64,000 nt of DNA from Gp6-AA40 sp963818645 (lineage in GTDB: Bacteria > Acidobacteriota > Vicinamibacteria > Vicinamibacterales > UBA2999): positions 197,894 to 261,893 of the forward strand of contig CAWFTF010000010.1 in the NCBI GenBank assembly GCA_963818645.1, given 5' to 3'. The notes under the pieces were generated by a model. It saw only the letters and a list, made by a program, of their open reading frames with translations. It was not told the DNA's origin and did not search any database. The number at the start of each line of letters is the position of its first letter. Position 1 is the stretch's first letter. The translations under genes and the position numbers were made by a program. Positions 1 to 8,485 of the stretch are shown here, piece after piece.

Positions 1-144
1 GACGGGTGCTTCCGGCGAAATGCGTGTCACGCGGCCGACGATGAATTTGTCGATCATCGCGTCGCCGATGACGAGGACGTTGACCCCGCTCACGCGCGAG
101 ATGATCTCGCGCGCGCGCTCAGGCGCGAGTGGCGGCAGCAGCAT
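1..144 (-). CDS. hldE: Heptose-7-phosphate kinase (HldE/RfaE type), N-terminal fragment
   Basis: Only the first 48 codons lie in the window; the gene continues past the left edge. From the ATG at 144 the protein contains NVLVIGDAMIDKF followed by VTRISPEAPV, the start of the PfkB-type kinase domain of HldE/RfaE, which phosphorylates D-glycero-D-manno-heptose 7-phosphate for the LPS inner core. The reading frame overlaps the 3' end of the O-antigen-ligase-like gene by 26 nt, suggesting translational coupling. Neighbouring LPS genes support the call. Whether the second (adenylyltransferase) domain is present cannot be seen. Confidence 0.75.
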   Translation of the reverse strand, partial: MLLPPLAPERAREIISRVSGVNVLVIGDAMIDKFIVGRVTRISPEAPV

Positions 145-1312
145 CGTCGCGACGAGATGCGGCGAACGGAAGAGTGACGAGCACGAGGAAGAGCATCAGG
201 AACTCGGAGTCGCCAAAGTTGTACTCGAAGAGACCGGCAGAGAGCATGCTGGCAATGGTAGCAAGGCCAGCCGCGGCAAGCGTCTGGTCGCGCTCCGATC
301 GGAAAATTCGAAACAAGTTGTAGGCGAGAACCGCGATGAAGGCGATCCAGATGGCGAGAGCGGGGAGTCCGCGCTCGGCGGCGATCTGGAGCGGAACGTT
401 GTGCAGGTGCGGATTCATCGCCTGCACCGCATCGGGATCTCGATACTGCGTGTAGAGCTTTGGAATCATCGCCGGCCCCACGCCGGTCAGCGGGAAGTCG
501 CGCACCATCGCCGCGCCCGTGCGGGCCATGGCCAGCCGATCGCGATTGCTCGGGTCGCGAAGGTCGAACATCGACATCATGCGGTTGGTCACGCTGTCGG
601 GCGCGAAGGCAAAGAACAGCGCGGCCACCACCGGGAGCAGCCCGAGCAGCCGCAGGTCCTTGAGAATGAACAGCACACCAACAGCGACACACGCTCCCAC
701 CCATGCGCTGCGCGTGAGCGTGAGCGATAGTGCCACCACGAGAGCCGGCATGACGAGCGCCGGCCAGACGCGATCGCGGGTGCCGAACACGAGTCGCGCG
801 CCCGCAACGCCGACCACCAGCATCAGCGTGCCCGAGTAGGTCATGTAATGGCCGAGTGTGCCTCGGGGTCGCTGGCCCAGGCTGTCGAAGTGGAGCATCC
901 CGTACTGCACGATGCCATACACCGCGGCAGCGCCGCCTACGGTCACGATGACGTCGGTTGCCGTCGTGGCGCGATGGCCGCGAGCCAGGTCGTACACGGC
1001 AGGCACGATGAGGAACAGGGAGAGTTGGCGATCGTCGATGAAACTCTCGAGCGGCGCGATCGAGAAAATCGACGAGATCAGCGTGATCCCCGCGTAGGCG
1101 AGCAGCGCGACGAAGAACGTGGGAGCAGTCGGCCGGGTCTTGTCGCGAACCATGCCGGTGATCCAGCAGAGGAGCAGCGCGCCGAGCAGGATTTGCGCCG
1201 CCGCGATCGACAACTGCACCGCTCCCACGAACGCCAGCAGCAGTATTGTCGTCAGCCGCTCGAGGCCAGGCGCAGCGGGCGCCTCCGGCATGCCGATCGT
1301 CGTGGCTCTCAT
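119..1312 (-). CDS. O-antigen ligase/polymerase family membrane protein
   Basis: A 397-residue polytopic inner-membrane protein with about ten hydrophobic segments. The long periplasmic loop near residues 240-310 carries the DFPLTGVGP and HNVPLQIAAERG elements typical of the Wzy_C/WaaL family, which joins O-antigen or similar glycans to the lipid A core or polymerises them. The ATG at 1312 shares one base with the TGA of the upstream glycosyltransferase, so the two are translationally coupled. The heptosyltransferase-like gene upstream and hldE downstream point to lipopolysaccharide assembly. Ligase and polymerase cannot be told apart from sequence alone. Confidence 0.75.
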   Translation of the reverse strand: MRATTIGMPEAPAAPGLERLTTILLLAFVGAVQLSIAAAQILLGALLLCWITGMVRDKTRPTAPTFFVALLAYAGITLISSIFSIAPLESFIDDRQLSLFLIVPAVYDLARGHRATTATDVIVTVGGAAAVYGIVQYGMLHFDSLGQRPRGTLGHYMTYSGTLMLVVGVAGARLVFGTRDRVWPALVMPALVVALSLTLTRSAWVGACVAVGVLFILKDLRLLGLLPVVAALFFAFAPDSVTNRMMSMFDLRDPSNRDRLAMARTGAAMVRDFPLTGVGPAMIPKLYTQYRDPDAVQAMNPHLHNVPLQIAAERGLPALAIWIAFIAVLAYNLFRIFRSERDQTLAAAGLATIASMLSAGLFEYNFGDSEFLMLFLVLVTLPFAASRRDDAAAATRA

Positions 1313-2433
1313 CAGTGCACTACAGGAATTCTACGTGCGTTCGCCGCCGGTGCGATATCCCGGTCGGTTCGCCCTATCGAGCGCAATGCGCGCTCGGCTG
1401 CCGCGAGCACTCGGTCCGCGCCGATGCTCGTCAGGCACCTGAAGTCGCCCGGCACGCACGTGCGCTGGTGACATGGACGGCAGGGCAGCGCTCCCGGGTC
1501 GACGATTTCCGAGTGGAATCGCGGATCGCGCCAGGGAAAGGAACGTTCCGCCAACGTTGGCCCGAGCAGTTCGACGATGGGAACCGACGTAGTGGCGGCG
1601 ATGTGCAATGGACCGCTGTCGCCGCCAATGAATAGTGCGGCGCGCGCGATGAGCGCGCGTAGCTCAGGCAGGCTCAACGGCCTGTTTTCAAGGATCGCGG
1701 GCCCGAGTGTCCCGAGCTGATGGCGTGCAGCGTTTGCGATTCGCTGTGCCGCGTCGGCGTCGGAAGGTCCCGACGTGAAAAACACTTTCCTGTTCGATCC
1801 TTGCCGGACCAGCCCGGTGACGAGTGAGACGAATGATTCCTCAGGCCAGCGCTTGAAGCGTGTGCTCGCGCTCACATGAATGACGATCAGCGCATCGCCG
1901 CGATCGATACGTGATTGGGCGAGATACGAATCGACGCTCCTGCTCGCCTGAAGACTGTCTGGCATCTGCAGCGGATCGTGCGCCGGATCCAGTGGCGGGA
2001 TGTCCAACGGCGCAAGCAGGTCCCACTGATTGAGCACCGAGTGCCTCGGCGTCAGTTGTCGCGATCGGGTGACGGCTACGGTGTACATCCATGTCCGGCC
2101 AGGGACCCTGTAACCGATCCGCTTCGGTGCGCCGCTGGCCCACGTGAGCCACGCGCTGCGTGGTCCGCCGTGCAAATCGACGGCGAGGTCGTAGCCACCG
2201 CGCGCCAGCTGGCGTGCCATCTTGATGTCGTCCGCGATCCGCGCCATGCCGCGCCGGCGCGGGACGATGATCAGGTCGTTGATGTGTGGATTGGCTTCGA
2301 CGATCGGTGCGGCGTCGGGCTCCACCACATAAGCGATGTGAGCCTCGGGGTAGTGCCGCCGGAGTGCGCTGAGGAGCGGCGTCGTGAAGACCACGTCGCC
2401 TATGGGGCGCAGTCGGACGAGCAGGATGCGCAC
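1312..2433 (-). CDS. Glycosyltransferase family 9 (ADP-heptosyltransferase-like)
   Basis: A 373-residue cytoplasmic glycosyltransferase of the WaaC/WaaF/WaaQ type. It begins VRILLVRLRPIGDVVFTTP, the usual N-terminus of family 9, and has the C-terminal nucleotide-sugar signature GGDSGPLHIAA near residue 270. These enzymes add heptose to the LPS inner core. The start chosen is the GTG at 2433, which overlaps the TAG of the Trm112-like gene (TAGTG). A longer frame runs upstream, but only through that gene. Substrate (heptose or another sugar) is inferred from context. Confidence 0.8.
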   Translation of the reverse strand: MRILLVRLRPIGDVVFTTPLLSALRRHYPEAHIAYVVEPDAAPIVEANPHINDLIIVPRRRGMARIADDIKMARQLARGGYDLAVDLHGGPRSAWLTWASGAPKRIGYRVPGRTWMYTVAVTRSRQLTPRHSVLNQWDLLAPLDIPPLDPAHDPLQMPDSLQASRSVDSYLAQSRIDRGDALIVIHVSASTRFKRWPEESFVSLVTGLVRQGSNRKVFFTSGPSDADAAQRIANAARHQLGTLGPAILENRPLSLPELRALIARAALFIGGDSGPLHIAATTSVPIVELLGPTLAERSFPWRDPRFHSEIVDPGALPCRPCHQRTCVPGDFRCLTSIGADRVLAAAERALRSIGRTDRDIAPAANARRIPVVH

Positions 2434-2606
2434 TACTCCTTGTCCACGGTCGCCTCGTCGATCAGCATCACCGGGATGTCGTCCTTGATGGGATAGACGC
2501 GGCGGCACTTGTCACACTTGAGCCCCTGGCCATTGTTGACCAGGCGGACCGGTGTTTTGCAGTTCGGGCACGCAAGGATTTCGAGCAGTTCCTTGTCGAC
2601 GGGCAT
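2433..2606 (-). CDS. Trm112/YcaR-like zinc-ribbon protein
   Basis: A 57-residue protein reading MPVDKELLEILACPNC, then CDKC and PIKDDIPVMLIDEA. Two CxxC pairs and the terminal DIPVML(I)DEA stretch are the Trm112/UPF0434 (E. coli YcaR) signature. In E. coli the homologue lies in lpxK-ycaR-kdsB, and here it is also first in an LPS-gene run. In eukaryotes and archaea Trm112 activates methyltransferases; the bacterial role is less clear. An AGAGGT element precedes the ATG. The gene is divergent from the TPR protein, so their promoters share the 54-bp gap at 2607-2660. Confidence 0.85.
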   Translation of the reverse strand: MPVDKELLEILACPNCKTPVRLVNNGQGLKCDKCRRVYPIKDDIPVMLIDEATVDKE

Positions 2607-2660
2607 ACCTCTCCGATTGACGTCTGGAACTATAACATCTTGGGCTAAAATCGTTTAGCT

Positions 2661-4055
2661 ATGCCTTACACCCGCGCCGCCGCTTCACTGCTTCTTGGTG
2701 CCTTGCTCGTCGGGCTCGTGCCGGGTGTGTCCTTCGGACAAGTCTCTTCCGAGGCCTATCTCTCGTTTCTGATGGCGCGTCGCCTCGAGGCAGAAGGCGA
2801 CAACTCTGGAGCGCTCGCGGCGTTGAAGCGCGCGGCCACCGCCGATCCTCGCTCAGCGGAGATCCAGGCGGAGATGGCCGGCTTCCACCTGCGCCACAAC
2901 GAGCGGCCTGAGGCCGAAGCGGCCGCGAAGGCCGCACTGGCGATCAATCCGGACAACGTCGGCGCCAACCGGGCGCTTGGACTGCTCAACGCGGCGACGG
3001 TCGAGGGTGCGAGCGGACGAGACGCCACCGCACAGGTGCAGACGTACCTGCGGGACGCGATCATGTATCTCGAGCGTGCGATTCGCGTGTCGGGACCGAC
3101 GGCCGACGTCACACTGCAGTACACACTGGGCCGGCTCTACATCCGCAACGACGAGCCCGCGAAAGCGATCGACTCGCTGACGAAAGTCCTCGTTCAGAAC
3201 CCTGACTTCTTCCAGGCTCGCCTGGTGATCGCTCAGGCGTACGAGGCGAACAAGGATTTGAAGAGCGCGATTGCCACACTGCAGGAAATCCTCGAAGACG
3301 AGCCGCGCGTTGCATCCGCCCTGGCGCAGTACCAGGAACAAGCCGGCCTTCTGAACGACGCCGTGGACAGCTACACCGTTGCGCTCGCCGTGCAGCCTCG
3401 CAGTCGCGAGCTGAAGGTCAGGCGCATCGCCGTACTGCTCGACGCGAAGGAATATCAGCGCGCGGCCGCGTTCGCGGGCGAAGCGCGGAAGCAGCATCCT
3501 GACGATCCACGGTTCGTCCGTCTGCAGGCGCGGGCGCTCTTCGACGGCGGCGATCGGTCTGGCGCGATCCTGCTGCTCGAGCAGGTGACGAAGGAATCGC
3601 CGAAGGACACCGACACGCTCTTCACGCTCGCCGACGTCTACGCTGACGCCGGCCGAGGGCCAGATGCCGAGCGCGTGCTTCGTCAGATCGTTGCCGTCGA
3701 CCCGATGAACGCCGGAGCGCTCAACTACCTGGGTTACCTGCTGGCCGTTCGCGGTGAGCAACTCGACGAGGCCATTCAACTCGTCCAGCGCGCCCTGAAA
3801 GAGGAACCAGACAACGGCGCCTATCTCGACAGCCTTGGGTGGGCCTACTTCCGTCGCGGCAATCTTGACGAAGCCGAGAAGTATCTGGTCGCTGCGGTGA
3901 AGCAGATGCCGGAGAACTCAGAGATCCAGGAACACCTTGGGGATCTGCTCGCCCGAAAGGGACGCTACGCAGACGCCGTCGCGGCCTGGACACGCGCGCT
4001 CAATGGCGATGGCCAGGACATAGACAAGAGTGCCCTTCGAGAAGAAGATCAGTAG
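2661..4055 (+). CDS. Exported TPR-repeat protein
   Basis: A 464-residue protein with a signal peptide (about residues 1-26, LLLGALLVGLVPGVSFG then Q) followed by roughly ten tetratricopeptide repeats to the C-terminus. The pattern A-x-x-x-G-x-x-x-A with alanine-rich helices is clear, for example YLDSLGWAYFRRGNLDEAEK. Such proteins act as periplasmic or envelope scaffolds; no enzymatic motif is visible. TPR proteins are often found just upstream of lolB-ispE, which matches the neighbours here. An AT-rich stretch (TAAAAT at 2646-2651) before the start could be a -10 element, but I see no convincing -35. Confidence 0.8.
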   Translation: MPYTRAAASLLLGALLVGLVPGVSFGQVSSEAYLSFLMARRLEAEGDNSGALAALKRAATADPRSAEIQAEMAGFHLRHNERPEAEAAAKAALAINPDNVGANRALGLLNAATVEGASGRDATAQVQTYLRDAIMYLERAIRVSGPTADVTLQYTLGRLYIRNDEPAKAIDSLTKVLVQNPDFFQARLVIAQAYEANKDLKSAIATLQEILEDEPRVASALAQYQEQAGLLNDAVDSYTVALAVQPRSRELKVRRIAVLLDAKEYQRAAAFAGEARKQHPDDPRFVRLQARALFDGGDRSGAILLLEQVTKESPKDTDTLFTLADVYADAGRGPDAERVLRQIVAVDPMNAGALNYLGYLLAVRGEQLDEAIQLVQRALKEEPDNGAYLDSLGWAYFRRGNLDEAEKYLVAAVKQMPENSEIQEHLGDLLARKGRYADAVAAWTRALNGDGQDIDKSALREEDQ

Positions 4056-4062
4056 TGCCAAG

Positions 4063-4158
4063 GGCAAAATGCAAAATGCAAAATGAAAAGGCCTGCTAGG
4101 CACGCAGGCAGTGCAGCTCGTCGCCGCACCGTTTGCATTTTGCACTTTGCATTTTGCA
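4063..4158 (+). repeat. Heptanucleotide inverted repeat, TGCAAAA/TTTTGCA type
   Basis: The left arm at 4063-4090 holds four 7-bp units of TGCAAAA type and the right arm at 4131-4158 four units of TTTTGCA type, separated by a 40-bp loop. The unit types are exact reverse complements. The right arm is inside the lipoprotein reading frame, where it encodes part of the signal peptide. The AT-rich unit stands out from the surrounding high-GC sequence. Confidence 0.85.
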
Positions 4159-4886
4159 TTACATGTTTCTCGCTAAGCGCCGGGTGCGGCGCGAAGCGAG
4201 TCCCGCTTCCCACTGACCCCGGTTCCCCGCTTCCCAATTACTCCGACATTCACGCAGAGGTCACGAAGTCGTGCCGCGGCGCGCGCACGCTCACGACCGA
4301 ACTGGGCCTGCGCGGTCGTGCCGGCACTCGTCGTCTCAGCGGACGCCTGATCGCAGGGTTCGAACGGCCCGCGTCGATGAGACTCGAAGCGGTCGCGCCG
4401 TTTGGTCCGGCGGGATTTATCCTCGTCACGCGAGGAGAGCAGGCGGTGCTGCTGTTGCCGCGCGACGAACGCGTCGTGCGCGGCGAATCAGCCGAAGCGA
4501 TTCTCGGCGCACTGACCGGCGTCACACTTGGGCCCGCAGATCTGCAGGCCCTTCTGACGGGCTGCATCCTTCCTGAGTCGAAGCCTGTCGGTGGCCGGCT
4601 GCACTCCAACGGGTGGGCCTCTATCGAACTCGCTGGCGGCGCCACGATGTACCTGCGCCGCATGGGCGCTTGGCAGATCACCGCAGGTCGGCGCAACGGG
4701 TGGGAAGTGGAGTACTCGACGTGGCAGGGCGCCTTCCCGCAGGTTATTCGCCTTCGCTCGGCCGCCGAGCGCGCCGACGTGGACATGACCGCGACGCTCG
4801 CGCAGATCGAAGTCAACACGGATCTCAAGTCTGCGACGTTTGACGTCGACGATTCCGCCAGGGACCGAGCCGCTCAGCCTCGATGA
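4083..4886 (+). CDS. LolB-like outer-membrane lipoprotein (DUF4292 type)
   Basis: A 267-residue lipoprotein whose lipobox LSAGC puts the lipidated Cys at residue 35. The rest has a LolB/LolA-like fold pattern: SGRLIAGFERPASMRLEAVA, then ILVTRGEQAVLLLPRDERV, and a C-terminal IRLRSAAERADVDMTATLAQ strand pair. LolB receives lipoproteins from LolA and inserts them in the outer membrane. Position directly before ispE matches the lolB-ispE order of many Gram-negatives. The hydrophobic core of the signal peptide (VCILHFAFCI, residues 17-26) is encoded by the right arm of the TTTTGCA repeat, so the N-terminus looks recently remodelled. ATG 4083 is the only in-frame ATG before the lipobox; TTG 4140 is an alternative. 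Confidence 0.65.
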   Translation: MKRPARHAGSAARRRTVCILHFAFCITCFSLSAGCGAKRVPLPTDPGSPLPNYSDIHAEVTKSCRGARTLTTELGLRGRAGTRRLSGRLIAGFERPASMRLEAVAPFGPAGFILVTRGEQAVLLLPRDERVVRGESAEAILGALTGVTLGPADLQALLTGCILPESKPVGGRLHSNGWASIELAGGATMYLRRMGAWQITAGRRNGWEVEYSTWQGAFPQVIRLRSAAERADVDMTATLAQIEVNTDLKSATFDVDDSARDRAAQPR

Positions 4887-4919
4887 GCTACGTGAAGCCG
4901 GTCCTCTCGGAGAGAAGCA

Positions 4920-5888
4920 GTGACGGCTCTGAAGACGATGACCGTCACGTCGTCGGCACGCGCGGTGACGGTTCGCGCGCACGCGAAGATCAATCTCGAC
5001 CTGCGCGTGCTCGGGACGCGCCCGGACGGGTTTCACGAACTGCGCACGGTGTTCCAGGCGCTCGAACTGCACGACACGATCGAGTGCGTGCCGCGCGTCG
5101 GTCCCTTTGCGATCGAGTGCGAGACGGCCGGCGTGCCGCTCGATCGATCGAATCTCGTGTGGCGTGCGGCCGAAGCGTTGTGGCGATCGCTGCGTCGCGA
5201 GGGATCCGTGAGAGACGTGCTGGTGCGATTGCACAAACGGATTCCGCTTCAGGGCGGGCTCGGGGGTGGCAGCGCCGATGCGGCCGCAACGCTCCTGGCC
5301 CTGGCGCACGCGTGGCGGCTACCCCTGCGCGCCAATCAGTTCGTGGACGTGGCATCGACGCTTGGCGCTGACGTTCCGTTCTTTCTTTCTGGCGGGACGG
5401 CGCTCGGGCTCGGCAAGGGCGACGAGATCTATCCGCTCGCCGATTTGCCGCGTCACTGGGTGGTCCTGCTGATTCCGGGATTTGGCGTGGCGTCGGTCGA
5501 TGCGTACGCCTGGTACGACGCCGAGCGGGATACAGGGCACGGGTCCATGGTCCGCGAAGCGCAATACGTCCCCGGTCCCTGGCCCTCGCGCGCCGCACAG
5601 ATGATCAACGACCTCGAGGCGCCGATTGCCCGGCACCACCCCGAGATCGAACTGATGAAGACCGCGCTGCGACGGGCAGGGGCACTGGCCGCGGCGATGT
5701 CGGGCAGCGGCTCCACCGTGTTTGGCCTGTTTCAGAAGCGGAAGGATGCCGTTCTGGCGGTCGAACGGCTGTCCGGGTCGGGCTGGCGGGTCATTCTGAC
5801 GGAGTCGCTGGGCCGCGGCGAGTACTCACGCCGGAGCCGTCCGGCTACGCTGAATCTTGCCCGGAACAACAAGTCTCGACTACACTAA
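4920..5888 (+). CDS. ispE: 4-diphosphocytidyl-2-C-methyl-D-erythritol kinase
   Basis: GHMP-kinase-family enzyme of the MEP isoprenoid pathway, phosphorylating CDP-ME on the 2-hydroxyl. The N-terminal AHAKINLDLRVLG, the ATP-binding PLQGGLGGGSADAAATL near residue 114 and the C-terminal AAMSGSGSTVFG are all diagnostic. It is 322 residues with the GTG at 4920, preceded by GGAGAG; an in-frame ATG at 4938 is possible. Later steps of the same pathway (ispD-ispF fusion) are encoded at 38082. It follows the LolB-like gene and precedes tRNA-Gln and prs, a widely conserved order. Confidence 0.95.
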   Translation: MTALKTMTVTSSARAVTVRAHAKINLDLRVLGTRPDGFHELRTVFQALELHDTIECVPRVGPFAIECETAGVPLDRSNLVWRAAEALWRSLRREGSVRDVLVRLHKRIPLQGGLGGGSADAAATLLALAHAWRLPLRANQFVDVASTLGADVPFFLSGGTALGLGKGDEIYPLADLPRHWVVLLIPGFGVASVDAYAWYDAERDTGHGSMVREAQYVPGPWPSRAAQMINDLEAPIARHHPEIELMKTALRRAGALAAAMSGSGSTVFGLFQKRKDAVLAVERLSGSGWRVILTESLGRGEYSRRSRPATLNLARNNKSRLH

Positions 5889-5981
5889 GGGTTTGCACCA
5901 CCGCCGCTGAGCGACTCCAGTAGATTTCTCACGTAGCGTACAGCTGAACCCCTCGACTGCCCGGGCGACGAGGTGACGTGG

Positions 5982-6056
5982 TGGGGCGTGGCCAAGCGGT
6001 AAGGCGCGGGACTTTGGATCCCGTATTCGGAGGTTCGAATCCTCCCGCCCCAACCA
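5982..6056 (+). tRNA. tRNA-Gln (TTG anticodon)
   Basis: The acceptor stem TGGGGCG pairs with CGCCCCA, the anticodon loop is CTTTGGA (anticodon TTG), the T-loop is TTCGAAT and CCA is encoded. Length is 75 nt. Its position between ispE and prs is conserved in many Gram-negative bacteria. Confidence 0.95.
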
Positions 6057-6089
6057 GCTCGGCGCGCTGGTGCGCCCGGATACGAGAGC

Positions 6090-7070
6090 ATGAGACGACC
6101 TCTCAGCGGAGACGGACTTCTGTCGACAGGGTTTGGCGACCTGAAAGTATTTTCGGGGAGCTCCCATCCGCTGTTGACCAAGGAGATCGCGGATTGCCTC
6201 GGGATCCCGCTTGGGCAGGCGCGGTTGCGTCGGTTTCCCGATAGCGAGGTCTCGTTTCAGATCGACGAGAACATTCGCGGCGCCGACGTTTATATCGTCC
6301 AGCCGACGTCGAACCCGGTCGACCAGCACCTGATGGAGTTGCTGGTGATGATCGACGCGTTCCGCCGGTCGTCGGCGTCGCGCATTACCGCGGTGGTGCC
6401 CTATTACGGGTACGCGCGGCAGGACCGGAAAGACAAGCCGCGGGTGCCGATCTCGGCGAAGCTGGTTGCGAACCTGCTCAGCGCGGCGGGAACGAACCGC
6501 GTGCTGACGATGGATCTGCACAAGGCGCAGATTCAGGGGTTCTTTGACATCCCGGTCGATCACCTGTTCGCGGCGCCGGTCATCATCGAGTACTGCGCCC
6601 GGCTGCAGATGTCGAACCTGACGATCGTGTCGCCGGATGCGGGCGGTGCGGAGCGCGCGCGAGCGTATGCAAAGCGGCTCGATGCCGAGCTCGCGGTTGT
6701 GGACAAGCGGCGGAGCGAGGACGGTACCGCCGAGGTGATGAACGTGATCGGCGACGTGCAGGGACGCACGTGCATCCTGCAGGACGACATCATCGATACG
6801 GCGGGCACGATTTGTAAGGCGGCAGTTGCGTTGAAGGAAGCGGGCGCGGAGCGCGTGCTGGCGTGCGCCGTCCACGGCGTGCTGTCGGGGCCGGCCATCG
6901 AGCGGATCGAGAAGTCGCCGCTCGATCAGTTGATCGTCACCAACTCGGTGCCGCTCCGGGGCGAGGCGCAGAACTGCAAGAAGATCGTCGTGCTGACGGT
7001 CGCGCGTCTGCTGGGGCAGGCAATACGGAATATTCACGAAGAGACCTCGGTCTCGTCGTTGTTTGTGTAG
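6090..7070 (+). CDS. prs: Ribose-phosphate pyrophosphokinase (PRPP synthetase)
   Basis: Makes PRPP from ribose 5-phosphate and ATP for nucleotide, His and Trp synthesis. It is 326 residues, the normal length. Recognisable parts are FPDSEVSFQIDENIRG, the flexible loop YYGYARQDRK, the divalent-cation/PRPP site VLTMDLHKAQIQGFFD and the PRPP loop DDIIDTAGT. It lies 33 bp after tRNA-Gln and is followed by rplY and pth, the usual order. About ten residues precede the conserved core; the start at ATG 6090 is taken as the only upstream ATG in frame. Confidence 0.97.
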   Translation: MRRPLSGDGLLSTGFGDLKVFSGSSHPLLTKEIADCLGIPLGQARLRRFPDSEVSFQIDENIRGADVYIVQPTSNPVDQHLMELLVMIDAFRRSSASRITAVVPYYGYARQDRKDKPRVPISAKLVANLLSAAGTNRVLTMDLHKAQIQGFFDIPVDHLFAAPVIIEYCARLQMSNLTIVSPDAGGAERARAYAKRLDAELAVVDKRRSEDGTAEVMNVIGDVQGRTCILQDDIIDTAGTICKAAVALKEAGAERVLACAVHGVLSGPAIERIEKSPLDQLIVTNSVPLRGEAQNCKKIVVLTVARLLGQAIRNIHEETSVSSLFV

Positions 7071-7080
7071 ACCTGGAACG

Positions 7081-7122
7081 ACCGGAGACCGGAGACTGAA
7101 GACCGGAGACCGGGGACCGAAG
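7081..7122 (+). repeat. Heptanucleotide tandem repeat, ACCGGAG type
   Basis: Six contiguous 7-bp units (ACCGGAG, ACCGGAG, ACTGAAG, ACCGGAG, ACCGGGG, ACCGAAG) fill most of the prs-rplY gap. No opposite arm is present. The array runs into AGAGAGAG 8 nt before the rplY ATG, so it may supply the purine-rich ribosome binding region. Confidence 0.85.
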
Positions 7123-7130
7123 AGAGAGAT

Positions 7131-7817
7131 ATGGAAGCGACACTAGAAGCAGTGATGAGAGAGGGCCGCGGCAAGAACGAGGCGAACCGTCTGCGCGCCT
7201 CCGGCCGGATTCCCAGCGTGGTCTACGGAACCCCCTCGAAGGGCAAGGCGCCGGAAGGTGTGGCGGTTGCCGTCGATCCCAAGGCGCTGCTGCGAATCCT
7301 GCACTCGGACTCGGGCGCGAACACGCTGATCACGCTGAAGCTCGATGGCGGGCAGTCGCGTGTGATGGTCAAGGAATATCAGCTCGACCCGATCACCCAT
7401 CACCTGTTGCATGCGGACTTCTATCAGCTCGCGATGGACAAGGCGATCACCGTCACGGTGCCTATCGTCGTCAAGGGCGAACCGAAGGGTGTCAAGCTGC
7501 AGGGCGGCCTGCTCGACTTCGTCACGCGCGACATCCAGGTGCTGTGCCTGCCGACGGATATCCCCGAGCACATCGACGTGGATGTGAGCGAGATGATGCT
7601 CCACGAGTCGATCCGCGTGCGCGAACTGGCGGTCGATCCGAAGTGGAAGGCGGTCACTGACGGCGAGACGATGCTCGTGCACGTCGTGATGCCGAAGGCC
7701 GAGGAGTCCGCGACGGCGGCGGCGACGGATGCCGTCGCAGCGCCTGCGGCCACGGCCGAGCCCGAAGTCATCAAGAAGGGCAAGACCGACGAGAAGGAAG
7801 AGGAAAAGAAGAAGTAG
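7131..7817 (+). CDS. rplY: Ribosomal protein bL25, long CTC form
   Basis: A 228-residue bL25 of the general-stress (CTC) type: an N-terminal 5S-rRNA-binding domain (about 1-95, with GRGKNEANRLRASGRIPSVV) and a C-terminal beta domain (95-185), then a low-complexity Ala/Lys/Glu tail ending EEEKKK. bL25 binds loop E of 5S rRNA. The only upstream sequence is the ACCGGAG array, so translation initiation depends on the purine-rich end of that repeat. The stop TAG shares its G with the GTG start of pth. Confidence 0.95.
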   Translation: MEATLEAVMREGRGKNEANRLRASGRIPSVVYGTPSKGKAPEGVAVAVDPKALLRILHSDSGANTLITLKLDGGQSRVMVKEYQLDPITHHLLHADFYQLAMDKAITVTVPIVVKGEPKGVKLQGGLLDFVTRDIQVLCLPTDIPEHIDVDVSEMMLHESIRVRELAVDPKWKAVTDGETMLVHVVMPKAEESATAAATDAVAAPAATAEPEVIKKGKTDEKEEEKKK

Positions 7818-8404
7818 TGAAGCTGCTTGTGGGTCTGGGGAATCCGGGACGCGAGTACCGCGAGACCCGCCACAACGTCGGTTTCATGGTGGTCGACGAA
7901 ATCGCGAGGCGCTATGCGCTCAGTTGGGCGCAGGCGCCATCGCAGGTTCCCGACGCGTTTATCGCCAAGCGCTACGGAACGGAACCGGTGCTGCTGGCGA
8001 AGCCGCTGACGTACATGAACCTCAGTGGCGAGGCGGTGGCGGCGTTGATGCGCTATTTCGACGTGCCGCCGGCAGACGTGCTGATCGTCGTGGACGAAGC
8101 GGACCTGCCATTTGGCAGGTTGCGCGCGCGGGCGCGGGGATCGGCAGGCGGGCACAACGGTCTCAAGTCGATCATCGAGTGGATTGGGACCACTGAGTTT
8201 TCCCGGCTTCGGCTGGGAGTTGGGCGCGGGGACGAGCGGAAGCTGGCCGACCACGTGCTCTCGATATTCGAGCGGAGCGAACGTGCCGAGCTCGAAACGT
8301 TCATCACACGGGCGGCGGACGCCGCCGAGATGTTCGCTGCGGAGGGCATTCTCAAGGTGATGAACACGTACAACCCGGAGACCGCAGATCCGGAACTTGA
8401 CTGA
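7817..8404 (+). CDS. pth: Peptidyl-tRNA hydrolase
   Basis: Releases tRNA from peptidyl-tRNA dropped by ribosomes. 195 residues, normal length. Visible family motifs are LVGLGNPGREYRETRHNVGF (catalytic His in RHNVGF), PLTYMNLSGEAV, the catalytic Asp region VVDEADLPFG and GSAGGHNGLKSI. The GTG start overlaps the last base of rplY, indicating coupled translation. rplY-pth adjacency is common. Confidence 0.96.
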   Translation: MKLLVGLGNPGREYRETRHNVGFMVVDEIARRYALSWAQAPSQVPDAFIAKRYGTEPVLLAKPLTYMNLSGEAVAALMRYFDVPPADVLIVVDEADLPFGRLRARARGSAGGHNGLKSIIEWIGTTEFSRLRLGVGRGDERKLADHVLSIFERSERAELETFITRAADAAEMFAAEGILKVMNTYNPETADPELD

Positions 8405-8410
8405 CTCCTT

Positions 8411-8461
8411 GCTGCCGCGCCCGGGGCCGGCAGCCGTGAGATCCCGTCGCGAGACGGGGTC
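8411..8461 (+). promoter_or_regulatory. Two stable hairpins in the rpsF leader
   Basis: The 81-nt gap before rpsF holds two strong hairpins: GCTGCCG (8411-8417) with CGGCAGC (8428-8434), and a 9-bp stem 8440-8448/8453-8461 closed by a GCGA tetraloop. Leaders of rpsF-rpsR operons in many phyla bind the S6:S18 complex for feedback control. These hairpins are candidates for such a site, but I could not match the known consensus. A perfect AAGGAG precedes the rpsF start. Confidence 0.35.
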
Positions 8462-8485
8462 GAGTCAACGTCCAGAAGGAGACGT

